DNA from: Flavonifractor sp. AGMB03687
GTDB taxonomy: Bacteria > Bacillota > Clostridia > Oscillospirales > Oscillospiraceae
Length of the DNA: 64,000 bases
Direction of reading: 5' to 3'
NCBI RefSeq assembly: GCF_017811815.1
Contig: NZ_JADKZI010000003.1
Coordinates: 248,001-312,000, forward strand
The translations under genes were made by a program, and so were the position numbers. Within the stretch, counting starts at the first letter, position 1. The number at the start of each line of letters is the position of its first letter. Below are positions 38,520 to 47,653 of this stretch, piece by piece. Under the pieces are notes generated by a model. The model saw only the letters and a program-made list of their open reading frames with translations, had not been told where the DNA came from and did no database searches.

Positions 38520-38888
38520 TTACTTCTTCTTATTGGCGACGGTACGCTTGGGACCCTTGCGGGTACGAGCGTTGGTCTTGGAACGCTGACCACGGACGGG
38601 CAGGCCCTTGCGGTGCCGCATGCCGCGGTAGCAGCCGATCTCGGTGAGACGCTTGATGTCCATCGCCACGTCACGACGGAGGTCGCCCTCCACAGTGTAG
38701 CTGTGGCTGATGATCTCGCGCAGCTTGGCCTCATCGGCCTCAGTCAGATCCTTCACGCGGGTGTCGGGGTTGATACCGGCCTCAGCCAGGATCTTGTTGG
38801 CGCTGGTGCGCCCGATACCAAAGATATAGGTAAGGCCGATCTCGACCCGCTTATCCTTGGGCAAATCAATGCCAGCAATACGTGCCAT
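38520..38888 (-). CDS. rpsM: 30S ribosomal protein S13
   Basis: The 122-residue S13 begins [26 protein letters not shown] and ends with the basic tail [23 protein letters not shown] that reaches the P site. It sits in the head of the 30S subunit and contacts tRNA and L5. The ATG is preceded by AGGAGG. It follows rpmJ by 19 bp. Confidence 0.97.
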   Translation of the reverse strand: MARIAGIDLPKDKRVEIGLTYIFGIGRTSANKILAEAGINPDTRVKDLTEADEAKLREIISHSYTVEGDLRRDVAMDIKRLTEIGCYRGMRHRKGLPVRGQRSKTNARTRKGPKRTVANKKK

Positions 38889-38907
38889 ACTGTTTCAGCA
38901 CCTCCTA

Positions 38908-39021
38908 TTAACCTTGTCTCTGCTTATGCTTGGGGTTTTCGCAAATAACCATGACCTTGCCCTTGCGCTTGATGATCTTGCACTTCTCGCACATGGGCTT
39001 CACGGACGGTCTAACTTTCAT
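38908..39021 (-). CDS. rpmJ: 50S ribosomal protein L36
   Basis: This small gene encodes 37 residues starting [20 protein letters not shown] and ending NPKHKQRQG. The CxxC...C...H pattern (Cys11, Cys14, Cys27, His32) marks the zinc-binding form of L36. AGGAGG precedes the ATG. It lies in its canonical position between infA and rpsM. The 114-bp spacer to infA holds no recognisable feature. Confidence 0.97.
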   Translation of the reverse strand: MKVRPSVKPMCEKCKIIKRKGKVMVICENPKHKQRQG

Positions 39022-39135
39022 GTCATTAACCTCCTGTAGAGCCTGATGGCCCCGGCGCGGCGGAGGCAAGGCCCCGCTGACCCGCACCGGTCATTGATAG
39101 GGTCGGCAGGCCTCTGCCCGCCGCAATGAGCCGGA

Positions 39136-39354
39136 TTACTTGCTACGCCAAGTGATCCGGCCCCGGGTTACGTCATAAGGGGACATCTGGACAGTCACCT
39201 TGTCTCCGGGCAGAATGCGGATGAAGTTCATCCGCAGCTTGCCGGAGATGTGGGCCAGAATGATATGGCCGTTTCCGATGTCCACTTTGAAAGTGGTGTT
39301 GGGAAGGGACTCGGTCACGACGCCCTCCACTTCGATCATATCGTCCTTTGCCAA
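39136..39354 (-). CDS. infA: Translation initiation factor IF-1
   Basis: The 72-residue IF-1 is an OB-fold protein that blocks the A site during initiation. It reads [24 protein letters not shown] and ends [16 protein letters not shown]-like (here [16 protein letters not shown]), typical of Firmicutes. Its ATG lies 4 bp after the KOW-protein stop, so the two are probably coupled. Confidence 0.98.
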   Translation of the reverse strand: MAKDDMIEVEGVVTESLPNTTFKVDIGNGHIILAHISGKLRMNFIRILPGDKVTVQMSPYDVTRGRITWRSK

Positions 39355-39358
39355 AGCG

Positions 39359-39637
39359 TCATACCCTCCTTAATTCCTCAGCTCGGAAAGCGGCCAGCGC
39401 CCTCCGCACCTCTCGGTTTGTTATGGGGTTATCCGCCCGGATCGCATCCAGGACGGGGTGTTGGAAGTCCCCGGCATCTGCCGTGTGTACGGCCTTCTTC
39501 CGCTTGGGGGACTCTGCCTTTCGCCGTCTGCCGTCACAGAGCAGCAGATAGGGGCCGTCCTGGTCCAGGACGCAGAACAGCTGGCCCTTGTCGTGCCCTG
39601 CCAGAGATCGGACGATCCGCGGATGCTCCGGCGCCAT
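39359..39637 (-). CDS. KOW-domain RNA-binding protein (L14e-like)
   Basis: This 92-residue basic protein lies in the map-infA gap, where many Clostridia carry a KOW/L14e-like RNA-binding protein. The N-terminal part [38 protein letters not shown] matches the KOW strand-turn-strand pattern. The C-terminal part [28 protein letters not shown] is a helical tail. Its function is unproven, but the location in a ribosomal operon implies a translation role. It is tightly packed, with a 2-bp gap from map and a 4-bp gap to infA. Confidence 0.8.
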   Translation of the reverse strand: MAPEHPRIVRSLAGHDKGQLFCVLDQDGPYLLLCDGRRRKAESPKRKKAVHTADAGDFQHPVLDAIRADNPITNREVRRALAAFRAEELRRV

Positions 39638-39639
39638 GC

Positions 39640-40398
39640 TCAGTCCTCCGCCACGGTGAGCACTTCGGGCTCGCCGTCGGTGATGAGAATGGTGTTTTCA
39701 TAGTGGGCGGTCATGCTGCCGTCGGCGGACACGGTGGTCCAGCCGTCCTTAAGCACTTTCACCCGCCAGTCGCCGGCGCACACCATGGGCTCCACCGCGA
39801 TGGTCATGCCCGGCTGCAGCCGAGGACCGTGTCCGGCAGGTCCGAAGTTGGGGACCTCCGGGGCTTCGTGGAGCTTTGCGCCTACGCCGTGTCCCACAAA
39901 GTCCCGCACCACAGAGAAGCCGTTGGCCTCCACATACTGCTGGACGGCGTGTGAGATGTCGTACACCCGCTTGCCCGGCCGGGCCAGACGGATGCCTTCC
40001 CAGAAGCTCTGCTCGGTAACGCGAATCAGCCGCATGGCCTCTTCGCTGACCTCGCCGCAGGGGAAGGTGGCGGCGCAGTCCCCATGGAATCCATCCAGAT
40101 AGGCGCCCACGTCAATGCTGACGATGTCGCCCTCCTGCAGCTTCCTGGGACCGGGAATGCCGTGGATCACCTGCTCGTTGATGGAAATGCAGGCGGAGCC
40201 GGAAAAGCCTCCGTATCCCAGGAAAGAGGGCTTGGCTCCGTGGCTTTCGATAAATTTGCGAACCGCGGTGTCGATCTCATGGGTGGTTACACCGGGCCGC
40301 ACCATGGAACCGGCCAGCGCGCGGGCCCGGGCGGTCAGCCGCCCGGCCCGGCGCATCAGGTCGATTTCACGGGGAGATTTCAGTGAGATCATATCCAT
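39640..40398 (-). CDS. map: Methionine aminopeptidase type I
   Basis: This 252-residue enzyme removes the initiator Met from nascent proteins. The metal site is readable: SIDVGAYLDGFHGDCAATF (two Asp), GHGVGAKLHEAPEVPNFG (His), EPMVCAG (Glu) and the final TAHYENTILIT (Glu). An ATG two codons further in is possible, but the first is better spaced from GGGGAAG. It follows adk by 6 bp. Confidence 0.97.
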   Translation of the reverse strand: MDMISLKSPREIDLMRRAGRLTARARALAGSMVRPGVTTHEIDTAVRKFIESHGAKPSFLGYGGFSGSACISINEQVIHGIPGPRKLQEGDIVSIDVGAYLDGFHGDCAATFPCGEVSEEAMRLIRVTEQSFWEGIRLARPGKRVYDISHAVQQYVEANGFSVVRDFVGHGVGAKLHEAPEVPNFGPAGHGPRLQPGMTIAVEPMVCAGDWRVKVLKDGWTTVSADGSMTAHYENTILITDGEPEVLTVAED

Positions 40399-40404
40399 CT
40401 CAAA

Positions 40405-41037
40405 TCACTTCCCCAGCAGTTCCATGATCTTTGCGTTGGTCTCTTCGATCCCGCCCAGGTCAGGCACGCTCAGCAGCACGCCGTGAGCCTGGTAGTAGTC
40501 CTTGAGGGGCTCGGTCTCGTTGTGATAAACCTCCAGCCGGTGCTTGACGGTCTCAGGCATATCGTCCTTACGCTGCTCCAGCTCGCCGCCGCACTTGTCG
40601 CAGACACCCTCCTGCTTGGGAGGAGCGGCCACGACGTGGTAGGTGGCGCCGCAGGTGTGGCAGGTGCGGCGACCGGTCATGCGGGCCTCGATGACGCTGT
40701 CGTCGATCTCCAGGGAGAGCACGGCGTCAAAGTGGATGCCGTGGGCATCCAGGGCCTCGGCCTGGGCGATGGTGCGGGGCACGCCGTCCAGGATAAAACC
40801 GCCTGCGCAATCGGACTCGGCCAGCCGCTCCTGAATGATGCCGATGATGACCTCATCAGGGACCAGCTTACCGGCGTCCATATAGCTCTTAGCCTCCAGC
40901 CCGATGGGGGTGCCGGCCTTAACGGCAGCGCGGAGGATGTTGCCGGTGGAGATGGTGGGGATGCCCAGCTTCTTGCTGATGATCTCAGCCTGGGTACCCT
41001 TTCCGGCGCCGGGGGCGCCCAGAAGGATGATTTTCAT
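40405..41037 (-). CDS. adk: Adenylate kinase
   Basis: The 210-residue adenylate kinase interconverts AMP, ADP and ATP. It has the P loop [11 protein letters not shown] (residues 7-17) and AMP-site residues in STGNILR and [17 protein letters not shown]. The long LID has a Cys4 zinc site (CHTCG...CDKCG), as is common in Gram-positives and thermophiles. It lies 13 bp after secY and just before map, the typical Firmicute arrangement. Confidence 0.98.
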   Translation of the reverse strand: MKIILLGAPGAGKGTQAEIISKKLGIPTISTGNILRAAVKAGTPIGLEAKSYMDAGKLVPDEVIIGIIQERLAESDCAGGFILDGVPRTIAQAEALDAHGIHFDAVLSLEIDDSVIEARMTGRRTCHTCGATYHVVAAPPKQEGVCDKCGGELEQRKDDMPETVKHRLEVYHNETEPLKDYYQAHGVLLSVPDLGGIEETNAKIMELLGK

Positions 41038-41050
41038 TGCTTATCGCCCC

Positions 41051-42373
41051 TTACTCAAGGAAGCCCTTGTAGTGACGCATCATCATCTGAGCCTCCATCG
41101 CCTTGGTGGTCTCCAGAGCGACGCCCACGACGATGATGACGGAGGTGCCGCCGATGGCCAGGCTGCTGACGCCGATGATGGCGCCGGTGACGATGGGAGC
41201 GATGGCGATGACAGCCAGGTACAGGGCGCCGAACATGGTGATCTTACCCAGTACCTTGTGGATGAAGTCGGCGGTGGGCTTGCCGGGACGGAAGCCGGGG
41301 ATAAAGCCGCCGTTCTTCTTCAGGTTGTTGGCAACCTCCACCGGGTTGAACTGCATGGTGGAGTAGAAGTAGCTGAAGCCAACGATCAGCAGGAAATAGA
41401 CCACGATATAGACGATGCTGGTGGTGTTGAACACCCGCAGGAACACACCCCAGCCGCCCTCGCTCTCGACGCTCTTGCCGAAGAACATGCCCACAGTGGA
41501 GGGCAGGGAGGCGATAGCCTGGGCAAAGATGATGGGCATAACGCCGCTCATGTTCACCTTCAGGGGGATGTGGCTGGACTGACCGCCGTACATCTTGCGG
41601 CCTACCACGCGCTTGGCGTACTGGACAGGGATGCGGCGCTCGGAGTTCTGGATGAACACGATGAGCACCACGATGGCCAGCATGCCGATCACGATGAGGA
41701 TGGCGCCCCACCAGGGGAGATTGAATACCCCTTCGCCGGTGACGCCGTTGATGTTGTTCTGGATGCCGGTGTAAACGGTCATCACCATGCCGGGCACGCG
41801 GGACAGAATGCCAGCGAACAGGATGATGGAGATGCCGTTGCCGATGCCGAACTCGGTGATCTGCTCACCCAGCCACATAACAAAGGCGGAACCGGCGGTG
41901 AAGCACAGGATGATCACGATGGCGACCCACCAGCCGGGGAGGCCAGCGGTGTCGATCATGTTGTAGCTGTTGATCAGGGTGTAGTAACCCAGACCCTGCA
42001 GGATAGCGATAGCCACGGTCACGTAACGGGTGATGGCCGCGATCTTCTTCCGGCCCTCCTCGCCGCCGTCCCGCTGGAGACGCTCCAGAGCGGGGATGGC
42101 AACGGTGAGCAGCTGGATGATGATGGAGCTGTTGATATACGGCTGTACGCCCAGGGCGAAAACGGCGGCCATGGAGAAGGCGGTGCCGTTCATGGTGCCC
42201 AGCAGGGAGAAGATACCGCCCATGCTGTTGAGCGTGGTGCCCAGCGCTTCGCTGTTGATGAAAGGAACAGGAACCACCGAGCCCAGCCGGAAGATGAGCA
42301 GCGCGAAGATAGTAAAGAGGATCTTCTTGCGCAGCTCGGGGATCTTCCACGCGTTACGGATGGTCTCGATCAC
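41051..42373 (-). CDS. secY: Protein translocase subunit SecY
   Basis: This 440-residue channel subunit has ten transmembrane helices. Characteristic parts are IRNAWKIPELRKKILFTIFALLIFRLGSVVPVP at the N-terminus, the plug region SMGGIFSLLGTMNG, GVQPYINSSIIIQLL, and the cytosolic loops ENNINGV-type and GFIPGFRPGKPTADFI that bind SecA and the ribosome. It overlaps or abuts the rplO stop, so it is translationally coupled within the spc part of the operon. Confidence 0.98.
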   Translation of the reverse strand: MIETIRNAWKIPELRKKILFTIFALLIFRLGSVVPVPFINSEALGTTLNSMGGIFSLLGTMNGTAFSMAAVFALGVQPYINSSIIIQLLTVAIPALERLQRDGGEEGRKKIAAITRYVTVAIAILQGLGYYTLINSYNMIDTAGLPGWWVAIVIILCFTAGSAFVMWLGEQITEFGIGNGISIILFAGILSRVPGMVMTVYTGIQNNINGVTGEGVFNLPWWGAILIVIGMLAIVVLIVFIQNSERRIPVQYAKRVVGRKMYGGQSSHIPLKVNMSGVMPIIFAQAIASLPSTVGMFFGKSVESEGGWGVFLRVFNTTSIVYIVVYFLLIVGFSYFYSTMQFNPVEVANNLKKNGGFIPGFRPGKPTADFIHKVLGKITMFGALYLAVIAIAPIVTGAIIGVSSLAIGGTSVIIVVGVALETTKAMEAQMMMRHYKGFLE

Positions 42374-42814
42374 TTAGACCACCTCGTACTTTCCGCCTGC
42401 CGCCACGATCTTCTCCTTGGCGGAGGCGGAGAAAGCGGAGGCACGGACCGTCAGCTTCTTGGTCAGAGTACCATTGCCCAGCACCTTGTAGCCGTACTCG
42501 CACTTGGAGAGGATGCCCTTCTCCAGCAGGTCGCACACGTTGACCACAGCGCCGTCCTCGAACTTGTTCAGAGCAGCAACGTTGATGGCCTCCAGGGGCT
42601 TGGCAAAGATGTTGTTGAAGCCGCGCTTGGGGATACGGCGGGTCAGAGGCATCTGGCCGCCCTCAAAGCCCACGCGCACGCCGCCGCCGGAGCGGGCCCA
42701 CTGGCCCTTCTGGCCGCGGCCGGCAGTCTTGCCGTTACCGGAACCGTTGCCGCGACCCTTGCGGTAAGCCTTGGGGTTGGAACCGGCAGCGGGGGAAAGA
42801 TCATGCAGATTCAT
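42374..42814 (-). CDS. rplO: 50S ribosomal protein L15
   Basis: The 146-residue L15 begins [38 protein letters not shown], the Gly/Arg-rich 23S-binding extension. A globular part ([26 protein letters not shown]) follows. ATG 42814 follows AGGAGG at 8 bp, while the in-frame GTG three codons earlier overlaps that site. It is adjacent to secY, as in nearly all bacteria. Confidence 0.97.
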   Translation of the reverse strand: MNLHDLSPAAGSNPKAYRKGRGNGSGNGKTAGRGQKGQWARSGGGVRVGFEGGQMPLTRRIPKRGFNNIFAKPLEAINVAALNKFEDGAVVNVCDLLEKGILSKCEYGYKVLGNGTLTKKLTVRASAFSASAKEKIVAAGGKYEVV

Positions 42815-42827
42815 TTCGCGCACCTCC

Positions 42828-43010
42828 TTACTTTTCCTCGGTCACCTGCAGCAGGTAGCCGATGTGGGCAATCTTGCCGCGGGTAGCCTCGTTGTCGGGC
42901 TGTACGGTGGTGTCGCCGATGTGGCGCAGCCCCAGAGCCTCGGCGGTGGCCTTATGCTTGGCGATGCGGCCGTTCAGGCTCTTGACCAGCTTGATGTTCA
43001 GATTAGCCAT
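42828..43010 (-). CDS. rpmD: 50S ribosomal protein L30
   Basis: The 60-residue L30 reads [43 protein letters not shown] 43010 follows AAGGAGGG; a GTG two codons upstream is less well placed. It is a small 5S-region protein of the 50S subunit, found here in its normal slot between rpsE and rplO. Confidence 0.96.
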   Translation of the reverse strand: MANLNIKLVKSLNGRIAKHKATAEALGLRHIGDTTVQPDNEATRGKIAHIGYLLQVTEEK

Positions 43011-43024
43011 GTTCACGGCCCTCC

Positions 43025-43525
43025 TTAACCTACGATCTCGCTGACGCTCTTACCGCGGATGCGGGCGACCTCCTCGGGGCCACGGAGAGCCTTCAGGCCC
43101 TCGAAGGTGGCGGAGACCACGTTCTGCGGGTTGTTGGAGCGCAGGCACTTGGCGCGGATGTCACGGATGCCAGCGGCCTCCATGACGGCGCGGACGGGGC
43201 CGCCGGCGATGATACCGGTACCGGGAGCAGCGGGCTTGAGCAGCACGCGGCCGGCGCCGAACTCACCGATGACCTCGTGGGGAATGGTAGTGCCGGACAG
43301 AGTCACGTTGCACATATTCTTCTTGGCGTCCTCAATGCCCTTGCGGATAGCCTCAGGCACCTCGGCGGCCTTGCCCAGACCGAAGCCCACGCGGCCCTTC
43401 TCGTCGCCGACCACCATCAGGGCGGCAAACTTGAAGATACGACCGCCCTTGACGGTCTTGGACACGCGGTTCAGGGCAACCAGCTTCTCGGTGAACTCGC
43501 TGGGTTCTCTTTCAAAACGAGCCAT
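43025..43525 (-). CDS. rpsE: 30S ribosomal protein S5
   Basis: The 166-residue S5 has a double-stranded-RNA-binding-type N-terminal domain ([47 protein letters not shown]). Its C-terminal domain carries [23 protein letters not shown]. It shapes the mRNA entry channel and affects accuracy. It is preceded by GGAGG and lies 17 bp after rplR. Confidence 0.97.
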   Translation of the reverse strand: MARFEREPSEFTEKLVALNRVSKTVKGGRIFKFAALMVVGDEKGRVGFGLGKAAEVPEAIRKGIEDAKKNMCNVTLSGTTIPHEVIGEFGAGRVLLKPAAPGTGIIAGGPVRAVMEAAGIRDIRAKCLRSNNPQNVVSATFEGLKALRGPEEVARIRGKSVSEIVG

Positions 43526-43542
43526 TTAATCTTCCTCCTCCC

Positions 43543-43902
43543 TTAGAACTGCAGGCCGCCCTCACGGGCGCCCTCGGCCAGGGCCTGCACGCGGCCGTGA
43601 TAGACGTAACCGCCGCGGTCGAACACGACGTTCTCGATGCCGGCGGACTTAGCGCGCTCGGCAACGGTGACGCCGACCTTCTTGGCGGCCTCACAGTCGG
43701 AGCCCTTGCCCTCGAAGCCCTTTTCCATGGAGGAAGCAGACACCAGAGTCTTGCCGTTCACATCGTCGATGATCTGGGCATAGATGTTGGTGTTGCTGCG
43801 GAACACGTTGAGACGGGGACGCTCGGGCGTGCCGGAAATCTTGCCGCGCACTCTCTTGTGGCGCTTAAGCCGCTGAGCGTTGGTATCGGGTCTGTTGATC
43901 AT
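43543..43902 (-). CDS. rplR: 50S ribosomal protein L18
   Basis: The 119-residue L18 binds 5S rRNA. Diagnostic parts are [37 protein letters not shown] and the C-terminal [33 protein letters not shown] precedes the ATG. It lies between rplF and rpsE in the standard order. Confidence 0.97.
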   Translation of the reverse strand: MINRPDTNAQRLKRHKRVRGKISGTPERPRLNVFRSNTNIYAQIIDDVNGKTLVSASSMEKGFEGKGSDCEAAKKVGVTVAERAKSAGIENVVFDRGGYVYHGRVQALAEGAREGGLQF

Positions 43903-43916
43903 AGTGGCACACCTCC

Positions 43917-44465
43917 TTATTTCTTCTTGACGCCGGTCTTGCCTTCCTTGCGGCGGATGACCTCGTCGGTGTATTTGATGCCCTTGCCCTTATAAGGCTC
44001 GGGGGGACGCTTCTCGCGCACTTCGGCGGCGAACTGGCCGACCTTCTGCTTGTCGACGCCGCTGATGACGATCTTGTTGGCGCTGGGAACCTCGATGGTG
44101 ATGCCGTCGATCTCCTCGACGACCACCTGATGAGAGAAGCCCAGGTTCATGACCAGCTTGTTGCCTTCCTTGGCCACACGGTAGCCGACGCCGTTGACGT
44201 CCAGCTCCTTCTTGTAGCCCTCGGTCACGCCCACCACCATGTTGTGCAGCAGGGTGCGGGTCAGGCCGTGGAGGCTGCGGTTTTCCTTCTCGTCATTGGG
44301 GCGGGTGACATGGATCACATCGCCCTCCTGGGCAATGTTCATGTTGGGGTGCAGCTGCTGGGTCAGGGTACCCTTGGGACCCTTCACGGTAACCAGGTTA
44401 CCGGCTTCGATCTTCACGTCCACACCGGCGGGGATGGAGATCGGCATTCTTCCGATACGAGACAT
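43917..44465 (-). CDS. rplF: 50S ribosomal protein L6
   Basis: The 182-residue L6 is a two-repeat protein near the factor-binding site. It begins [36 protein letters not shown] and has the C-terminal signature [30 protein letters not shown] precedes the ATG. It lies 16 bp after rpsH. Confidence 0.97.
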   Translation of the reverse strand: MSRIGRMPISIPAGVDVKIEAGNLVTVKGPKGTLTQQLHPNMNIAQEGDVIHVTRPNDEKENRSLHGLTRTLLHNMVVGVTEGYKKELDVNGVGYRVAKEGNKLVMNLGFSHQVVVEEIDGITIEVPSANKIVISGVDKQKVGQFAAEVREKRPPEPYKGKGIKYTDEVIRRKEGKTGVKKK

Positions 44466-44481
44466 TTTCTACTCTCCCTCC

Positions 44482-44880
44482 TTACCAGACAAACGCCAGG
44501 ACCTCGCCGCCGACATGGGCTGCGCGGGCAGCCTTGTCAGTCATGACGCCCTTGGACGTGGACACGATGGCAATACCCAGGCCGTGGAGGACCCGGGGCA
44601 GCTCGTCAGCACCGGCATAGACACGCAGGCCGGGCTTGGAAACGCGGCGAAGACCAGTGATGACCTTCTCCTTGCCGGGGTTGTACTTCAGAGTAACGCG
44701 GATGACGCCCTGAGTGCCGTCGTCGATCAGCTGGAAGTTCTTGATATAGCCCTCATCCAGCAGGATCTGCGCGATGGACTTCTTCATGTTGGACGCGGGG
44801 ACGTCCACGGTGTCATGCTTGGCGTTGTTCGCGTTGCGGATGCGGGTCAGCATATCCGCAATGGGGTCTGTGATGTGCAT
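44482..44880 (-). CDS. rpsH: 30S ribosomal protein S8
   Basis: The 132-residue S8 is a primary 16S rRNA binder and the translational repressor of the spc operon in E. coli. It reads [46 protein letters not shown] and ends [27 protein letters not shown]. It is unusual in being separated from rpsN by a 371-bp non-coding region with its own promoter and a structured leader, so it heads a distinct transcript segment. AGGAGGG lies 10 bp before the ATG. Confidence 0.97.
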   Translation of the reverse strand: MHITDPIADMLTRIRNANNAKHDTVDVPASNMKKSIAQILLDEGYIKNFQLIDDGTQGVIRVTLKYNPGKEKVITGLRRVSKPGLRVYAGADELPRVLHGLGIAIVSTSKGVMTDKAARAAHVGGEVLAFVW

Positions 44881-45251
44881 GAGTTTACCCTCCTTTTTGA
44901 ATTACGGGCCGTGAGAAGACCCGTTAAGGCGGTAAGGTATCGGAGTTCGCGGGGCTCCGACCTTTTAACCGTCTGCCAAGGAAATATTATATCGTGAAAA
45001 CCCTTGTGTGAAAAGGAAAAAGTGACTTTCCGCCAAACTTTTGTAGGAATGCCCTGCCCTACCCCGTGGAGAGGGCGTCACTTATTCATTTTTCACAGTC
45101 GGATTTGCACAATCTCAGGGTTTTTCTCCTAAACGGAGAATTTTATTTTTTGGACTGCAAAGCAAATCCAAAAACCTCATCACGCAACGCAAGCGCCTGA
45201 CGTGCTTTCGCACGCCGGGCGCGGGCGCTTGCGTAATTCAGGCTGTCCTGA
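44881..45251 (-). other. 371-bp non-coding insertion between rpsN and rpsH with leader hairpins
   Basis: No gene is seen here. In transcription order it holds a two-tier GC hairpin (45187-45197 with 45224-45234, apical CGTGC/GCACG at 45201-45214) without an immediate T run. AT-rich DNA with small inverted repeats follows, then a promoter (44986-45014) and a leader hairpin CGGTTAAAAGGTCGGAG/CTCCGATACCTTACCG (44930-44971). A second small stem ACGGG/CCCGT lies near 44904-44923, just before the rpsH Shine-Dalgarno. Most Firmicutes have only a short rpsN-rpsH gap. Confidence 0.7.
44986..45014 (-). promoter_or_regulatory. Internal promoter before rpsH
   Basis: On the minus strand, TTTTCA (45009-45014), a 17-bp spacer and perfect TATAAT (44986-44991) lie about 105 bp upstream of the rpsH ATG. 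Confidence 0.65.
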
Positions 45252-45437
45252 TTACCAGGAGGCCTTCTTCACACCGGGGATCTGGCCCTTGTAGGCCAGC
45301 TCGCGGAAGCAGATACGGCAGATGCCGTAGTCCCGCAGGTAGGCGTGGGGACGGCCGCAGATCTTGCAGCGATTGTAGCGGCGGGTGGAGAACTTGGGCT
45401 CCGCCTGCTGCTTCAGAATCATAGACTTCTTAGCCAT
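45252..45437 (-). CDS. rpsN: 30S ribosomal protein S14, zinc-binding type
   Basis: The 61-residue S14 is of the zinc-ribbon (type Z) form: Cys24xxCys27 in CKICG and Cys40xxCys43-type in CRICF, followed by [14 protein letters not shown]. It lies 15 bp after rplE. A Gram-positive cell may also carry a zinc-free paralogue elsewhere for zinc starvation; none is in this window. Confidence 0.96.
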   Translation of the reverse strand: MAKKSMILKQQAEPKFSTRRYNRCKICGRPHAYLRDYGICRICFRELAYKGQIPGVKKASW

Positions 45438-45451
45438 TACGTTCTCCTCCT

Positions 45452-46006
45452 TTAGCGGGCAAAGGGAGCGCCGATCAGGGTCAGCAGCTCTTTGGCCTCT
45501 TCGTCGGTCTTAGCGGTGGTGCAGATGACCACGTCCAGGCCGCGGATCTTGTCGATCTTATCGTACTCGATCTCGGGGAAGATCAGCTGCTCCTTGATGC
45601 CCAGGGCGTAGTTGCCGCGGCCATCGAAAGAGTTGCCGTTGATGCCCCGGAAGTCACGCACGCGGGGCAGGGCCACGTTGAACAGGCGGTCCAGGAACTC
45701 CCACATACGGTCGGCACGCAGGGTGACCTTGGCGCCGATGGGCATACCCTCACGCAGCTTAAAGTTAGCCACGGACTTCTTAGCCTTGGTGATGATGGCC
45801 TTCTGGCCGGTGATCTTGGTCAGATCGCCCACAACGGCCTCCAGAACCTTGGCATTGTCGCGGGCCTCGCCGCAGCCGCAGTTCACAACGATCTTGTCGA
45901 TCTTGGGGATCTCCATGGTGGACTTGTAGCCGAACTTCTGCATCAGAGCAGGAGCGACCTCGGCCTGGTACTTCGCCTTCAGATTGGGCACTTTCTTATC
46001 AGCCAT
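45452..46006 (-). CDS. rplE: 50S ribosomal protein L5
   Basis: The 184-residue L5 binds 5S rRNA in the central protuberance. It has [56 protein letters not shown] and [32 protein letters not shown]. It is preceded by GGAGGA and lies 19 bp after rplX in the standard spc order. Confidence 0.97.
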   Translation of the reverse strand: MADKKVPNLKAKYQAEVAPALMQKFGYKSTMEIPKIDKIVVNCGCGEARDNAKVLEAVVGDLTKITGQKAIITKAKKSVANFKLREGMPIGAKVTLRADRMWEFLDRLFNVALPRVRDFRGINGNSFDGRGNYALGIKEQLIFPEIEYDKIDKIRGLDVVICTTAKTDEEAKELLTLIGAPFAR

Positions 46007-46025
46007 TGTCTATACTCCTCCTCTC

Positions 46026-46343
46026 TCAGATCTCGGCGCCGCACTTCTTGCAGATGCGGACCTTCTTGCCGTCGGCCAGCAGCTTGTGAGCGGGCCGGGT
46101 GGGCTTGTTGCACTTGGGGCAGACGCGCTGCACCTTGCAGGCGTAGATGGGGGCTTCCTTCTTGATGATGCCGCCCTGCTCGCCCTGCTTGCGGGGCTTG
46201 GTGTGACGGGAGACCACGTTGATCTTCTCGACGACGACCTTGCCCTCCTTGGGCATGACCTCCAGGACCTTGCCCTGCTTGCCCTTGTCCTTACCGGACA
46301 GGACGATGACGGTATCGTCCTTACGAATGCTCATCTTATTCAT
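46026..46343 (-). CDS. rplX: 50S ribosomal protein L24
   Basis: The 105-residue L24 is an assembly initiator with an N-terminal KOW motif ([43 protein letters not shown]). The C-terminal [28 protein letters not shown] is a CxxC...CxxC zinc-ribbon form. AGGAG at 6 bp favours the first ATG (46343) over the one at residue 4. Confidence 0.97.
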   Translation of the reverse strand: MNKMSIRKDDTVIVLSGKDKGKQGKVLEVMPKEGKVVVEKINVVSRHTKPRKQGEQGGIIKKEAPIYACKVQRVCPKCNKPTRPAHKLLADGKKVRICKKCGAEI

Positions 46344-46359
46344 GTCTTCTCCTACCCCC

Positions 46360-46728
46360 TTACAGCACTTCGGGAGCCAGGGACAGGATCTTCATATAAT
46401 CCTTGTCGCGCAGCTCGCGGGCCACGGGCCCAAAGATACGGGTACCGCGGGGATTCTTGTCGTCCTTGATGAGGACGGCAGCGTTCTCGTCGAAACGGAC
46501 ATAGCTGCCGTCGGCACGGCGGACGCCCTTAGCGGAACGGACGATAACGGCCTTCACGACCTCGCCCTTCTTCACGGTGCCGCCGGGCTGAGCCTTGCGG
46601 ACGGAAGCCACGATCACGTCACCGATGTTGCCAAACTTGCGGCTGGAGCCGCCCAGCACGCGGATGGTCTTGATTTCCTTGGCGCCGGTGTTGTCGGCCA
46701 CCTTCAGATAAGTTTCCTGCTGAATCAT
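46360..46728 (-). CDS. rplN: 50S ribosomal protein L14
   Basis: The 122-residue L14 starts [43 protein letters not shown] and contains [37 protein letters not shown], both diagnostic. It sits at the 50S-30S interface. It lies 12 bp after rpsQ. Confidence 0.98.
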   Translation of the reverse strand: MIQQETYLKVADNTGAKEIKTIRVLGGSSRKFGNIGDVIVASVRKAQPGGTVKKGEVVKAVIVRSAKGVRRADGSYVRFDENAAVLIKDDKNPRGTRIFGPVARELRDKDYMKILSLAPEVL

Positions 46729-46740
46729 ACCGGCACCTCC

Positions 46741-47001
46741 TTACTTCGCCTTCTCGATGATCTCGACGACGCGCCAGCGCTTGTCCTTGGACAGGGGCCG
46801 GGTCTCCATGACCCGCACGCGGTCGCCGATGCCACACTCGTTGTTCTCGTCGTGGGCCTTCAGCTTGTAAGTGCTCTTGACGATCTTCTTGTACAGGGGG
46901 TGGGCCACACGGTCGGCGATGGCCACCACCACGGTCTTGTCCATCTTATCGGAAACCACCAGGCCGACTCTGGTCTTGCGGGAAGAAGTTCTGTTTTCCA
47001 T
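46741..47001 (-). CDS. rpsQ: 30S ribosomal protein S17
   Basis: The 86-residue S17 is an OB-fold 16S-binding protein. It reads [74 protein letters not shown] across its core, the standard signature. AGGAGG precedes the ATG. It sits between rpmC and rplN. Confidence 0.97.
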   Translation of the reverse strand: MENRTSSRKTRVGLVVSDKMDKTVVVAIADRVAHPLYKKIVKSTYKLKAHDENNECGIGDRVRVMETRPLSKDKRWRVVEIIEKAK

Positions 47002-47018
47002 GATCTAGTTCCTCCTTC

Positions 47019-47216
47019 TTATCGGCCTGCGAGCTCAAGCTCACGGATAACGGTCTTGACGCGGGCGATGTCCCGCTTGACCTCAGCGATCTTCACCGGG
47101 TTCTCCAGCTGATTGGTGGCATGCTGAAGACGGAGCTGGAAGAGATCCTTCTTCAGGTCGCCCAGCTTGCTGGTCAGCTCCTCGGCGCTCATCTTACGGA
47201 TTTCAGTAGCCTTCAT
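47019..47216 (-). CDS. rpmC: 50S ribosomal protein L29
   Basis: The 65-residue L29 is a two-helix protein at the tunnel exit. It reads MKATEIRKMSAEELTSKLGDLKKDLFQLRLQHATNQLENPVKI. I chose ATG 47216 because GGTGG is better spaced from it. ATG 47222, which overlaps the rplP stop, would add two residues. It is coupled with rplP. Confidence 0.94.
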   Translation of the reverse strand: MKATEIRKMSAEELTSKLGDLKKDLFQLRLQHATNQLENPVKIAEVKRDIARVKTVIRELELAGR

Positions 47217-47218
47217 CT

Positions 47219-47653
47219 TCATTCACCACCATTCTCGGTCTCGGCGGTCTGCTTAGCCACGATCTTGCACTTAACAGGCAGCTTGTGGGAAGCCAGACGC
47301 AGGGCCTCGCGGGCGACCTCTTCGGAAACGCCGGCGATCTCGAACATAACACGGCCGGGCTTAACCACGGCCACCCAGTACTCAGGGGAGCCCTTACCGG
47401 AACCCATTCGGGTCTCAGCAGGCTTCTCAGTGATGGGCTTATCGGGGAAGATCTTGATCCACACCTTACCGCCACGCTTGGTGTAACGGGTCATGGCGAT
47501 ACGGGCGGCCTCGATCTGGTTGCTGGTGATCCAGCTGGGCTCAGTGGCCTGCAGACCGAAATCACCATAGGTCACGGTGTTGCCCTTCAGGGCCTTGCCC
47601 TTCAGGCGGCCGCGGTGCACGCGGCGATACTTAACGCGCTTAGGCAGCAGCAT
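47219..47653 (-). CDS. rplP: 50S ribosomal protein L16
   Basis: The 144-residue L16 sits near the A site and peptidyl transferase centre. It begins [36 protein letters not shown] and contains [34 protein letters not shown]. Its ATG overlaps the end of rpsC, and its stop touches rpmC. Confidence 0.98.
   Translation of the reverse strand: MLLPKRVKYRRVHRGRLKGKALKGNTVTYGDFGLQATEPSWITSNQIEAARIAMTRYTKRGGKVWIKIFPDKPITEKPAETRMGSGKGSPEYWVAVVKPGRVMFEIAGVSEEVAREALRLASHKLPVKCKIVAKQTAETENGGE

Noticed and set aside
45187-45234. Intrinsic terminator after rpsN
   Set aside because: The hairpin is strong, but the minus-strand sequence right after it (TGCGTGATGAGG) is not T-rich. It is recorded as a hairpin only.
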